Below are positions 9,701 through 16,660 of a stretch of DNA of 32,540 nucleotides, piece by piece. Made by a program: the position numbers and the translations under genes. Every line of letters starts with the position of its first letter. Positions within the stretch are counted from its first letter, which is position 1. The notes beneath the pieces are model-generated. The model saw only the letters and a program-made list of their open reading frames with translations. It was not told where the DNA came from and ran no database searches. This DNA comes from Chrysochromulina parva. Lineage: Eukaryota; Haptophyta; Prymnesiales; Chrysochromulinaceae. The DNA lies in contig PJAB01000243.1 in the NCBI GenBank assembly GCA_002887195.1, positions 1 through 32,540 of the forward strand. Reading direction: 5' to 3'.

Positions 9701-11120
9701 AACTGTTTGCCCAGTCGCGTACGCCATTCGTGCCACGCGGTGGCGCGCCGGGCGGAGCCTGCAGCCCTGCAGCAGCTCGTACTGCTCATACTCGAGCGAG
9801 TGGTACATGTTGCCCGCGTTGAATGAGAAGCCAAAGCCTCCGCCGACGGAGATCGGGCCTCCACTAGCTGGCCCATCCCCTCCTTGGGCGAGAGCACCGG
9901 AGCTGGCGAACGCGTCGGCGTCCGCCACCGAGGCGTTGTTGGCCTCGGCAGCATCGCGCCACCGGCCGAGCCGATCGTAGATGTGGCTGGGCATGTGGAG
10001 CGAGTGCGTGGCCGCCGCCACCGCGCGAGGGTAGCGCTGCGCGTAAGGCAGTCCCCCGGTGTACACGCTCGCATTCGGAAAGTCGTGCGCATGCATGCCG
10101 TAACTGCTCCACACGAATCGATCGGCGCGGGCGGGGAGTGAGCAGGTGCAGGCGCGAGTCGCACAGCAGGGCGAGCGCGTCCGCCAGCCTGGGCAGCGCC
10201 CGACTCGGTGCCTGCCTGGGTTCGAAGCGCCCGACTCGGCGCCAGGGTTCGAAGCGCCCGACTCGGCGCCTGGGTTCGAAGCGCCGGGCCGCGCACTGCA
10301 AGGTCCCGCTGAAGTTGGCATCTTTCTCGTAAGCGGCCGCCGAGAGGACGCGGGCTTGCTCCTGCATGGTGACGCAATAGGCGTTTCGCGGCTCACGGGC
10401 GCACACGCCGACGGACCCGACCGCGAGTGACGCAAGCACGGTGAAGGACTTGGCCGTCTCGTCCGCCGGATGCCTCGCCGCGATCGCGCTTACGGCAGCG
10501 AGGTAGGCTGCATATCGAATGGGCCGTGTCAGCCTCGCTTCCTCCGGCGTCACCGGAGGCTTGGTTCCATTCGGAGCCAAGTTGAGCGCCATGGCCGACG
10601 CAAAGTAGTCCTGCTCACGCGCGCTCATGCTGCCCGGAAAAGCAGGATCACGCCGCGCAGCTTCGAGCACGTCCAAGGACTCGGACGTGTCCTCAGCGTT
10701 CCAAATCTGGCGTGAGTTGCAAAGCGCGCGGCCCCAGGCAGCGAGGAATAGCGTGGGCTCGATGGCGCGCGCGAGATCGAACTCATACTTGCACAAGTCA
10801 TACATGAAGTTGTGCAGCGCCTTGAGACCCAGCACAAAGTGCGCGGCCGCGCTTGAATTGGCCGATGAGAAGGAAAAACTCTGCACATTGCCGAGGGCAG
10901 AGGTGGGGCAATCTCGGAGCAGCTTGCGCTCCCACGGGTCGACTTCCGGAGCATCGAGGAACGGGTTCTCGACGCAGCTTGCGGCGTCCATTCCCATTGG
11001 GAGCACCTCGGGGTACAGTTGGAGCGACCAGGGACACGATTCTTCATCAACAAGATTCGCCATCAACGGTTTCTTTGCAGTATTTACCAAATCGAGCACC
11101 GCTATGATATGATCGAGCAT
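6761..11120 (-). CDS. TPR-like / ANF-receptor fusion membrane protein with His-rich insert
   Basis: Two exons (11120-10297 and 10103-6761) give 1388 residues. The 193-bp intron (donor GTGCGC, acceptor GAGCAG) restores NFSGTLHYGMHAHDFP, which matches the 'HPGAAHYLIHAYD' core of a bacterial TPR-protein family. HNFMYDLCKYEFDLARAIEP and LHMPSHIYDRLGRWRDAAEANNA also fit that family. Residues about 1-770 are therefore TPR-like. Nine LQP repeats (781-808) lead into a type-1 periplasmic-binding/ANF-receptor fold (about 810-1320). That fold carries a His/Asp-rich insert at about 1096-1140. A single transmembrane helix follows at about 1329-1355, then a 33-residue tail. A receptor-like surface protein is likely. 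The start lacks a signal peptide, so a 5' exon may be missing. The LQP tract and the nearby duplication could be a length-neutral intron. Ligand unknown. Confidence 0.75.
7510..7640 (-). other. His-rich insert within the ligand-binding domain
   Basis: This segment codes for a run with clustered HDH, HGHWH, HGHH and DHAHG motifs mixed with Asp and Gly. It resembles the metal-binding loops of ZIP and CDF zinc transporters, but here it interrupts the second lobe of an ANF-receptor-type domain. Metal binding is inferred from composition. Confidence 0.65.
8505..8593 (-). repeat. 9-bp tandem repeat (LQP)n
   Basis: Nine perfect copies of the unit GGCTGTAAC (plus strand) start at 8505 and end near 8585, with a partial tenth. 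On the minus strand they read (Leu-Gln-Pro)n between the TPR-like and receptor domains. Each unit also creates a CCGTTACAG string that resembles a 3' splice site, so the tract may be partly or wholly intronic. Confidence 0.85.
8604..8740. repeat. Imperfect ~40-bp direct duplication flanking a 12-bp triplet repeat
   Basis: Near-identical ~40-bp segments lie at about 8604-8646 and 8698-8740 (both include ACGTATGAGCTCGCCTC). Between them are three copies of a 12-bp unit (8655-8690) that read MGAE on the minus strand. Both copies stay in the receptor gene's frame. The arrangement resembles the duplication-bounded introns elsewhere in the window. Confidence 0.7.
10104..10296 (-). other. Intron (193 bp) of the TPR/receptor gene
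   Basis: Donor GT at 10296-10295 and acceptor AG at 10105-10104 on the minus strand. Splicing completes a histidine codon across the junction and restores the family motif GTLHYGMHAHD. Without splicing, the two halves of the TPR-like domain are in different frames. The interior contains three 27-31-bp tandem repeats. Confidence 0.85.
10202..10286. repeat. 27-bp tandem repeat inside an intron, three copies
   Basis: Copies are at 10202-10232 (31 bp, with a 4-base insertion), 10233-10259 and 10260-10286. Each carries GGGTTCGAAGCGCC, which resembles a tRNA B-box, but no A-box or cloverleaf is present. The array sits just inside the intron's 5' half. Confidence 0.85.
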
Positions 11121-11133
11121 TGTAAACCGTCTT

Positions 11134-12330
11134 CTATAGTCCTACGACCTGTTGCCGACTCGAGACCCAGGGCGTTCCGATGGGCGACATTTGAGTCGTC
11201 TGGCGAGCCGGCGTGCTCTTGATCACCTCGCTATGCCGTGCGTGATCCGCTTGGAGATCGTCCAGATGTGAGCCGTCCCGGCACAGCGTTCGCAGCGCTG
11301 GAGGCAACTCGTCCAAATGCGAGTCGTGGCTCAGCTTCACCGGAGGCGCGGCTGGCGGCGCGCTGGGAGTGGCTGGCGGCGCAGGCGGCGACGGCGGCAC
11401 TTTGAAGCGGCCTGATCTGAATCTTGCGCCGAAAGTTCGAACTGCGTCAGCGAGCGTTGGCGCCTCTCCGGCGACGCGGGCTGATTTAAGCGGCGAGGGA
11501 AGCTTCGGCGCGTCCGGCATTGTCTTGGTGTGACCCCTGCTTCTCACGGCCAACGATGGGTGCTTCACGAGGTAGCGTCTGATGCCGCCACCCTCCAGCA
11601 AGCCCCGCTCGACGGGCACGACCATTTTCTCCTTCTTCATCATCATCGCTGCAGCAGCTGCTGCAGGCGCTGCTCCGGCAGCCGCTCCGGCAGGCTGCTC
11701 CGCAACGTCCGCCAGGCTGTTCGACGGTCGTGATGACATGTGCTGCTCCGCATAGTCAGTAAAGCTGATCGACGGTCGTAATGACTCCTCGTCCAGGGAC
11801 TGCCCGCTCTGGGACTGTCCGCTCTGGGACTGCTCATCCGCCCAGCCGCATCTCAGGAGCTCTGGCGGAAGAGGCTCCGGAGACGCCGCCGGCGGAAGAG
11901 GCTCGATCGCCGGCACGTCCACAGACAGCAGCGGTGCAGCGGCTGCTTTAGCTACCACGACTTGAACAGTGTGTTGGAAGTCTCCGTACTTCTTGCTGGA
12001 GGTTGGTGGCGACGTCCCTCGTGAAGGTTCGCGTCTTAAATGTGCCCGTGCTGATTCCAGGATGACACTCTGGAACTTTTGGGTCGGTTGTGAGGGTATT
12101 GGGTAGGGCCGAGCGCCGCCACCACCGTACCGTTGCCGGCTGCTGTTCGACAGGCTGAGTAACAGTGCCACATAGATGGCATGCTCGCGCAGACGGACTT
12201 CTTCCTCATGAGATAGAGGTCCCTCGTGCTGAGAGCCGCTATTGCCCATGAGGGCGAGAGACGCAGCCAAAAGGTTGATAGACCAGATTAGGGGCGAGAG
12301 CGCGCGAGTGTGAATACTGTGTGAATTCAT
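11134..12330 (-). CDS. Unknown low-complexity protein with N-terminal hydrophobic segment
   Basis: A 398-residue frame with ATG at 12330; I do not recognise it. Residues about 10-28 (LSPLIWSINLLAASLAL) could be a signal peptide or anchor, and a second weaker hydrophobic stretch lies at about 52-62. The middle is Pro/Ala/Ser-rich, with the repeated pairs GQSQSGQS and RPSISFTDYAEQ/RPSNSLADVAEQ, an alanine run and an MMMKKEK basic patch. The C-terminal part has SHLDELPPALRTLCRDGSHLDD. It starts only 12 bp after the Rieske stop on the same strand and ends 13 bp before the receptor gene's ATG. It may be an independent gene with very short flanks, or part of its exons may belong to the receptor gene and supply the missing signal peptide. 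Confidence 0.45.
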   Translation of the reverse strand: MNSHSIHTRALSPLIWSINLLAASLALMGNSGSQHEGPLSHEEEVRLREHAIYVALLLSLSNSSRQRYGGGGARPYPIPSQPTQKFQSVILESARAHLRREPSRGTSPPTSSKKYGDFQHTVQVVVAKAAAAPLLSVDVPAIEPLPPAASPEPLPPELLRCGWADEQSQSGQSQSGQSLDEESLRPSISFTDYAEQHMSSRPSNSLADVAEQPAGAAAGAAPAAAAAAMMMKKEKMVVPVERGLLEGGGIRRYLVKHPSLAVRSRGHTKTMPDAPKLPSPLKSARVAGEAPTLADAVRTFGARFRSGRFKVPPSPPAPPATPSAPPAAPPVKLSHDSHLDELPPALRTLCRDGSHLDDLQADHARHSEVIKSTPARQTTQMSPIGTPWVSSRQQVVGL

Positions 12331-12342
12331 ACGAAAAGAAGT

Positions 12343-13846
12343 TTAGGGCACGTCGTAATCGGAATCGCCCTCGGGGATGCGGTAGCGAGTGCCCTCCTCT
12401 GCGAGCACCTTGTCTACGACCATGTTCTGGAAGCGGTGGATCGTCTCCTCGAAGCGAAAGGAGAAGCGGCCGCCCGTGTACGGCGTCGAGCTCGTGCCAA
12501 CCTGCACGTTCTCGCAGATCTGGATGTCCTCGAGATTGACCGCGTCCCAAAATTTGAACATGCCCTCGAGCACCTTCGGCGCCTCGGGGGAAGCGTCTAC
12601 CGAGCTCGTGTGCGTGAAGAGCGTCGAGGATTCGATGGTGCGGTTCGGCCCGTGCGGCGTGAGCACCACGCGGAAGAAGTGGTCCGGGTACAGTGAGAAG
12701 AAGACGTTGGGGAAGATGCAAATGTGCCATGCCGTCTGCAGGTTGGCCCCCCGCAGTCCCGGAAAGGGCGGCAACCGGCCAGGGTCGATTGGGGTGGGGC
12801 CGGCTGTCGAGTCGCCGTTGAGAGGATACGTGGCAAAGCCCATGTACATGCCCTTGCCCTGGCGTCGCTCGTGCTCGTCCACGCCCGATACGTTGCACAG
12901 CGCCGGGTGCACCGCGGGCAGGTGGTAGTACTCGAGAAAATTCTCGACGAGCACCTTCCAGTTAGCTTTGCAATCATATGTCTTCTTCGACGCGGCGACG
13001 AGCGCCCCGGGAGTCTCGAGCACGGGCCTGAACTCCAGCACGGCGGGAAGCAGGTCGCCCAGCCAATCGGCCAGCGGCGGCGCCTCGCCGTTCAGGTTGA
13101 CGAAGATGAGCCCCAGCGCCGACTCGACCCGAACGGGGAATAGTCCCATCTCCTTCTTGTCGAAATCCTTGACGTATCCGGTGAACTTGCCGCGCAGATT
13201 CTCGGGCACTGCCTTGCGTGCCTCATCGCTATCGAAGAGTGGCGTGCTCACGAGCCGCCCACTGCGGTCGGGCACAAGGGGCGCGTGGCCACCGGAGTGA
13301 GAAAGAGACGAGGCGGACGGGCGGGGTTGAGGCGCAGGCACGCGCGCGAGGTGCGGCGACGCACTCGAGTGCGTAGCCCCAGCGGTGGTACGGGCAAAGG
13401 ATGGTGCGCCGCTTCTCGCACTTCTCGGTCACGAGCTGGGCGCCGCGGTGCCGGCACACGTTGTGGAACGCACGGATCGTGCCGTTGTCGTTGGCGAGGA
13501 TGATGTTCTCTCCGCCGACGGTGGCAGGGAGCAAGTCGCCCGGCTTCGAGAGCTCGGAGAGCTCCCCGGCCACGACCCACGAGCTACGCCACACGTGTGT
13601 CTTCTCGAGCTGGTAGAAAGCTTCGTCGTGGTACACGGCGCCCGGAAGCGTCGTCGCCTCTTCGACTGGCCTCCGCGTGCGTGTGTAGACGGCCTTGTCG
13701 GACCAATCTTGCGCCGGACCGGTGATGGCGCGGCGCAGCAGCGTGGACGGGCCTCGTACCGAGGCGCAGCCGCTACGAAGAAGTGCGGGGGCGCTACGGG
13801 CCGCGCTGAGTCTGCGAAACGCGATCCGGTCGGCTGTCCCCGGCAT
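12343..13846 (-). CDS. Rieske-type aromatic-ring-hydroxylating oxygenase (choline/betaine/carnitine monooxygenase type)
   Basis: Exons 13846-13365 and 13261-12343 give 466 residues from the ATG at 13846. An alternative in-frame ATG at 13888 adds 14. The Rieske 2Fe-2S ligands are C131 and H133 (CRHRGAQ) and C151 and H154 (CPYHRW). Splicing the 103-bp intron yields YALDGRLVSTPLFD, exactly the family's continuation. The mononuclear iron site is seen in NWKVLVENFLEYYHLPAVHP, with a conserved acidic region EDIQICENVQ. The first ~45 residues are rich in Arg, Ser and Ala (IAFRRLSAARSAPALLRS) and look like a mitochondrial or plastid targeting peptide. The order and motifs fit choline monooxygenase, glycine-betaine demethylase (GbcA) and carnitine oxygenase. 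A DMGDH-like gene 3 kb away favours betaine metabolism. A separate reductase would be needed. Confidence 0.85.
13262..13364 (-). other. Intron (103 bp) of the Rieske oxygenase gene
   Basis: Donor GTGCGT at 13364, acceptor CCGCAG ending at 13262. It interrupts an Asp codon immediately after the Rieske cluster. Its removal restores the frame between the two halves of the domain. Confidence 0.88.
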
Positions 13847-14059
13847 TTTGACGGAACCAACACCAAACTTCTGCGGAATTTGAATCATGACCAATACAAC
13901 CGTGAGAAGTTGCCTTCTCGGGTCCCGAGAAGCTCCGCAAGCTTCGGCCAAAAGCCAAGCGGACAAGCTCAGACCAAATGCCGTTTCACACAAAAGTTGT
14001 GTGCCACGCACGGTCTTCACGCGATGTGGCACTAAGTGCGCACTTCGCCCAATCCAACC
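13847..14059. promoter_or_regulatory. Divergent promoter region
   Basis: About 213 bp separates the Rieske ATG from the plus-strand glycosyltransferase-like ATG at 14060. The frames remain open through it on both strands but lack ATG codons except 13888. No core promoter motif is visible. Confidence 0.4.
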
Positions 14060-15184
14060 ATGACTCTCATGCAGGAGCAGCACGGCATCGCCGTGGTGTT
14101 GACCGGTCTTTTAAGATCCCTCTTCTCGCCGCCGGTCGCTGATACGTATCGCATTCATGTCGCCCAGCCACTTTCTGCGCGGCTGGACACGTTCATCGTG
14201 GTGGTCGGTGAATCCAGCGATCGCAGACCGCAGCTGAAGCTGCAGGCCGCTGCGGCATACCCGGGCGCCTCGCTTTTCATCATGCCCTTGCCGATTTTTG
14301 GCAATCTGCACTGCCCCATCAGCGGCAGTCGAGTCGACTGGGAAAGTGCACACCCAAGAGACCCGAAGGCCTCCCAAAAGCTGAGGCCATTCGAGCATGA
14401 TGAAGAAAGGTATGTGCAACATGCTCGCCGAGTCTTGATACAGTGGTATGGAATTCGACACGGCTATGTCAGAGTCGAGGCTGCCGAGAGGCGACGTGGG
14501 GCACAGTACGCATGGCTGCTGCGAGCGCGCACAGATGCGGTGCACTTGGAGCCTCTCCCGGGCAGGTGGCTGGCACGTGCGTCCCGCAACCACGTCTACG
14601 TTCCTGAAGGCGGCATGAATGCATTTGGTGTCGGGATGTGCCAAAACGACCACTTCTTTCTTTGTCCTCGGCACCTCTGCAGGCCGTACTTTCATCTCAT
14701 TGGAGACTTGTGGGAGAGCCCATACTGTGTCGACGGCGGGCGCGGGACCCGTGAGGATGCCAATGTGACGGGATCGATCTTTGCGAGGCCTGCACCTACC
14801 GCGCCTGGTGGCTTCGTGCTCAGCGAGGCCCCAAGTGCTCCCTTCTGGCTGCCGCCACCACCGAAGTTTGCCGACGCTGAGTGGTACTTCCTCGCACGTT
14901 ACAGCAACGCCAGTGGCAAAGTTTGCGACGCCAGCTACACCACCGCCGAGGCTTGCTGCGGCCTGATCCGCGAGGTGCCGTACAAGTATAGCATTGCACG
15001 CGGGGATTCGAACCGCGGCCACGTCGAGTGCCATGAAAGACTCGTCTACTTTTGGCGCGGGACGAACGGTTCGGCGATTCGTGAACGCAACCGAGACGCA
15101 CTTGCACGGTGCGCCGCGCTCTATCGTTATCCTAGTGCGAATCGAACAGCATCCAAAAAACCAAGGAGAGTAAGAAGGTTGTGA
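14060..15184 (+). CDS. Probable glycosyltransferase-like protein of unknown specificity
   Basis: A 374-residue protein starting at the first in-frame ATG in good context (ACC before it). Near the N-terminus IAVVLTGLLRSLF leads into a Rossmann-like half (LDTFIVVVGES). Around residue 155, YAWLLRARTDAVHLEPLP matches the 'R.R.D' signature common in algal glycosyltransferase-like proteins, where the Asp is thought to bind a metal-nucleotide. Then come a tract with paired cysteines (GMCQNDHFFLCPRHLC, CVDGG) and sequons NVT, NAS and NGS, suggesting a lumenal location. No clear signal peptide precedes the domain. The C-terminus is very basic (KKPRRVRRL). The family assignment rests on this single motif and general layout, so it is tentative. 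Confidence 0.6.
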   Translation: MTLMQEQHGIAVVLTGLLRSLFSPPVADTYRIHVAQPLSARLDTFIVVVGESSDRRPQLKLQAAAAYPGASLFIMPLPIFGNLHCPISGSRVDWESAHPRDPKASQKLRPFEHDEERYVQHARRVLIQWYGIRHGYVRVEAAERRRGAQYAWLLRARTDAVHLEPLPGRWLARASRNHVYVPEGGMNAFGVGMCQNDHFFLCPRHLCRPYFHLIGDLWESPYCVDGGRGTREDANVTGSIFARPAPTAPGGFVLSEAPSAPFWLPPPPKFADAEWYFLARYSNASGKVCDASYTTAEACCGLIREVPYKYSIARGDSNRGHVECHERLVYFWRGTNGSAIRERNRDALARCAALYRYPSANRTASKKPRRVRRL

Positions 15185-15285
15185 GAAAGTTTTGTCGAAT
15201 TCTTACCGTTCCATCATATTTCGTCAAGTTCTACCGAGGCCTCACGAGAGACGAGTACCCTTCCCGCACACCTTCGGCTCCCACA

Positions 15286-16128
15286 ATGGGCCAGGCGGGG
15301 AGTTCGTCGGCTCAGGTTGACCCTCATGGCGCGGATCCGACTGCCGGAGCCGGGACGGCTGCGGCGCAAGCTGCTGATGCACGAGCCGTTGTCGCAGCAC
15401 CCACCGTCGAGGCGCCGGCCCTGGCTGAGACTACAGTGCCAGACGTGGCAGAGGCCACGGTGGTGCCACCATTAGCTGTCGAGGAGCCCACGGGTTCGCC
15501 ACTGCCAGAGGCAACCGGCGTATCCCCGGACACGAACAGAACGACATCAACCAAAGCGCAAGAAGATACCAACCAAGATAGCTCGCGTTATATTGTTGCG
15601 CCCGCGTGGTCAACACGGCTCTCGTCCACACGTGGGTTGGAGGGAGATATAGATGGCCGTGTCTTTAAGCGGGGCCAGAGGATCAGGTTGATTGGTGTGG
15701 GCCCCGACTACGATGGCAAAGAAGCGATCGTGAACTTTGTCGGCAAGGGGAAGAAGGCCGATCAGCTTTACGTGTGCGGATGCGCTGATTCACACATGTG
15801 TGCGCTCATTCGCATCTCGGCCACATGCGCGGAGGTCGTGGTGCAAGATCTGGACGGCCAGCCCAATGAGGATTCCGAGGTTACCGAGTCCGTGGCGAGC
15901 CTCTTCAAGAAGGGAGAGACCATTACACCTACCACCGGTATGGGCGATGAGTATGAGGGCAAGCAGGCCCTCATCACGAGCTTGGGCACGGGCCGTCGCG
16001 CAAACCAGCTCTTCGTGGCCACGGCCGACAGCAATATGACACGCATCTGGACCGAGCAATCCATCAGTGATGAGCGGCCAGCAACAGAGTCTCACCCGGA
16101 GCTTGATGCGGAGCTGCAGGTTTGCTAG
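15286..16128 (+). CDS. Possible N-myristoylated protein with two SH3/KOW-like repeats
   Basis: A 280-residue protein from the ATG at 15286; the frame is open upstream but has no earlier ATG. It begins MGQAGSSSAQ, which fits an N-myristoylation signal (Gly2, Ser6). Residues about 10-115 are Ala/Thr/Pro-rich and probably disordered. The folded part has two related units of about 55 residues. The first is FKRGQRIRLIGVGPDYDGKEA followed by KGKKADQLYV; the second is FKKGETITPTTGMGDEYEGKQ followed by TGRRANQLFV. The repeated 'FK-G..I....G.....Y-GK.A.I...G...A-QL.V' pattern resembles small beta-barrel (SH3/KOW-like) modules. Function unknown; membrane-tethered binding is an inference. Confidence 0.65.
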   Translation: MGQAGSSSAQVDPHGADPTAGAGTAAAQAADARAVVAAPTVEAPALAETTVPDVAEATVVPPLAVEEPTGSPLPEATGVSPDTNRTTSTKAQEDTNQDSSRYIVAPAWSTRLSSTRGLEGDIDGRVFKRGQRIRLIGVGPDYDGKEAIVNFVGKGKKADQLYVCGCADSHMCALIRISATCAEVVVQDLDGQPNEDSEVTESVASLFKKGETITPTTGMGDEYEGKQALITSLGTGRRANQLFVATADSNMTRIWTEQSISDERPATESHPELDAELQVC

Positions 16129-16660
16129 ATATCTCCTTTTCGTTTGCAAACCGATCAACGATGCATTGATGTTGATGATAATTGTGAAGGTGTGATTCGC
16201 GATCTTGTCACTCGGACTCGTCAGTTGAGTCTATGTCGATTACAAGCTACGGTAATTGAACGCCATGCGCCCATACGATGAGGCATGATCCGCGTAACGC
16301 GGTTGGTGCATTGAGCTACGAGCCGACGCGACCGCGACGCATCCGCTTCGAGGCCGTTCGTAGCGTTCGGTTTTGGGCAGGTTTTGGGGTGACGGTTTCG
16401 TTACGCGATACGTTCCGTTCGGATAAATCCGATTCCAATCTATTTTTTCATCTAAATCCCGGTAATCGGACTGGACCCGACATCTCACATCGGGTGGCGC
16501 TTGGCGCGGTGCGACTTGTATACTTCACGCTCAGAGAACAGGTGAGCGCGTACTGATTTATTTTCTCGTGGCGGGGCGTAGGTGGAACATGAGGTGGAAC
16601 CGGAACGATCGCGCCTTTTCACCCAGCCTGAGGCTCAGCCGCTCGGCTCGTGGTGAGCGG
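16129..16660. other. Intergenic, no gene seen
   Basis: These 532 bases separate two convergent 3' ends. The composition is lower in GC around 16130-16200 and 16400-16460 than in the genes. No supportable ORF, RNA gene or repeat array was found. Confidence 0.55.

Noticed and set aside
14995..15025. tRNA T-arm-like string (GGTTCGAATCCCC on the minus strand)
   Set aside because: The T-stem has a mismatch and no matching acceptor or anticodon stems were found upstream. It lies inside the glycosyltransferase-like coding frame.
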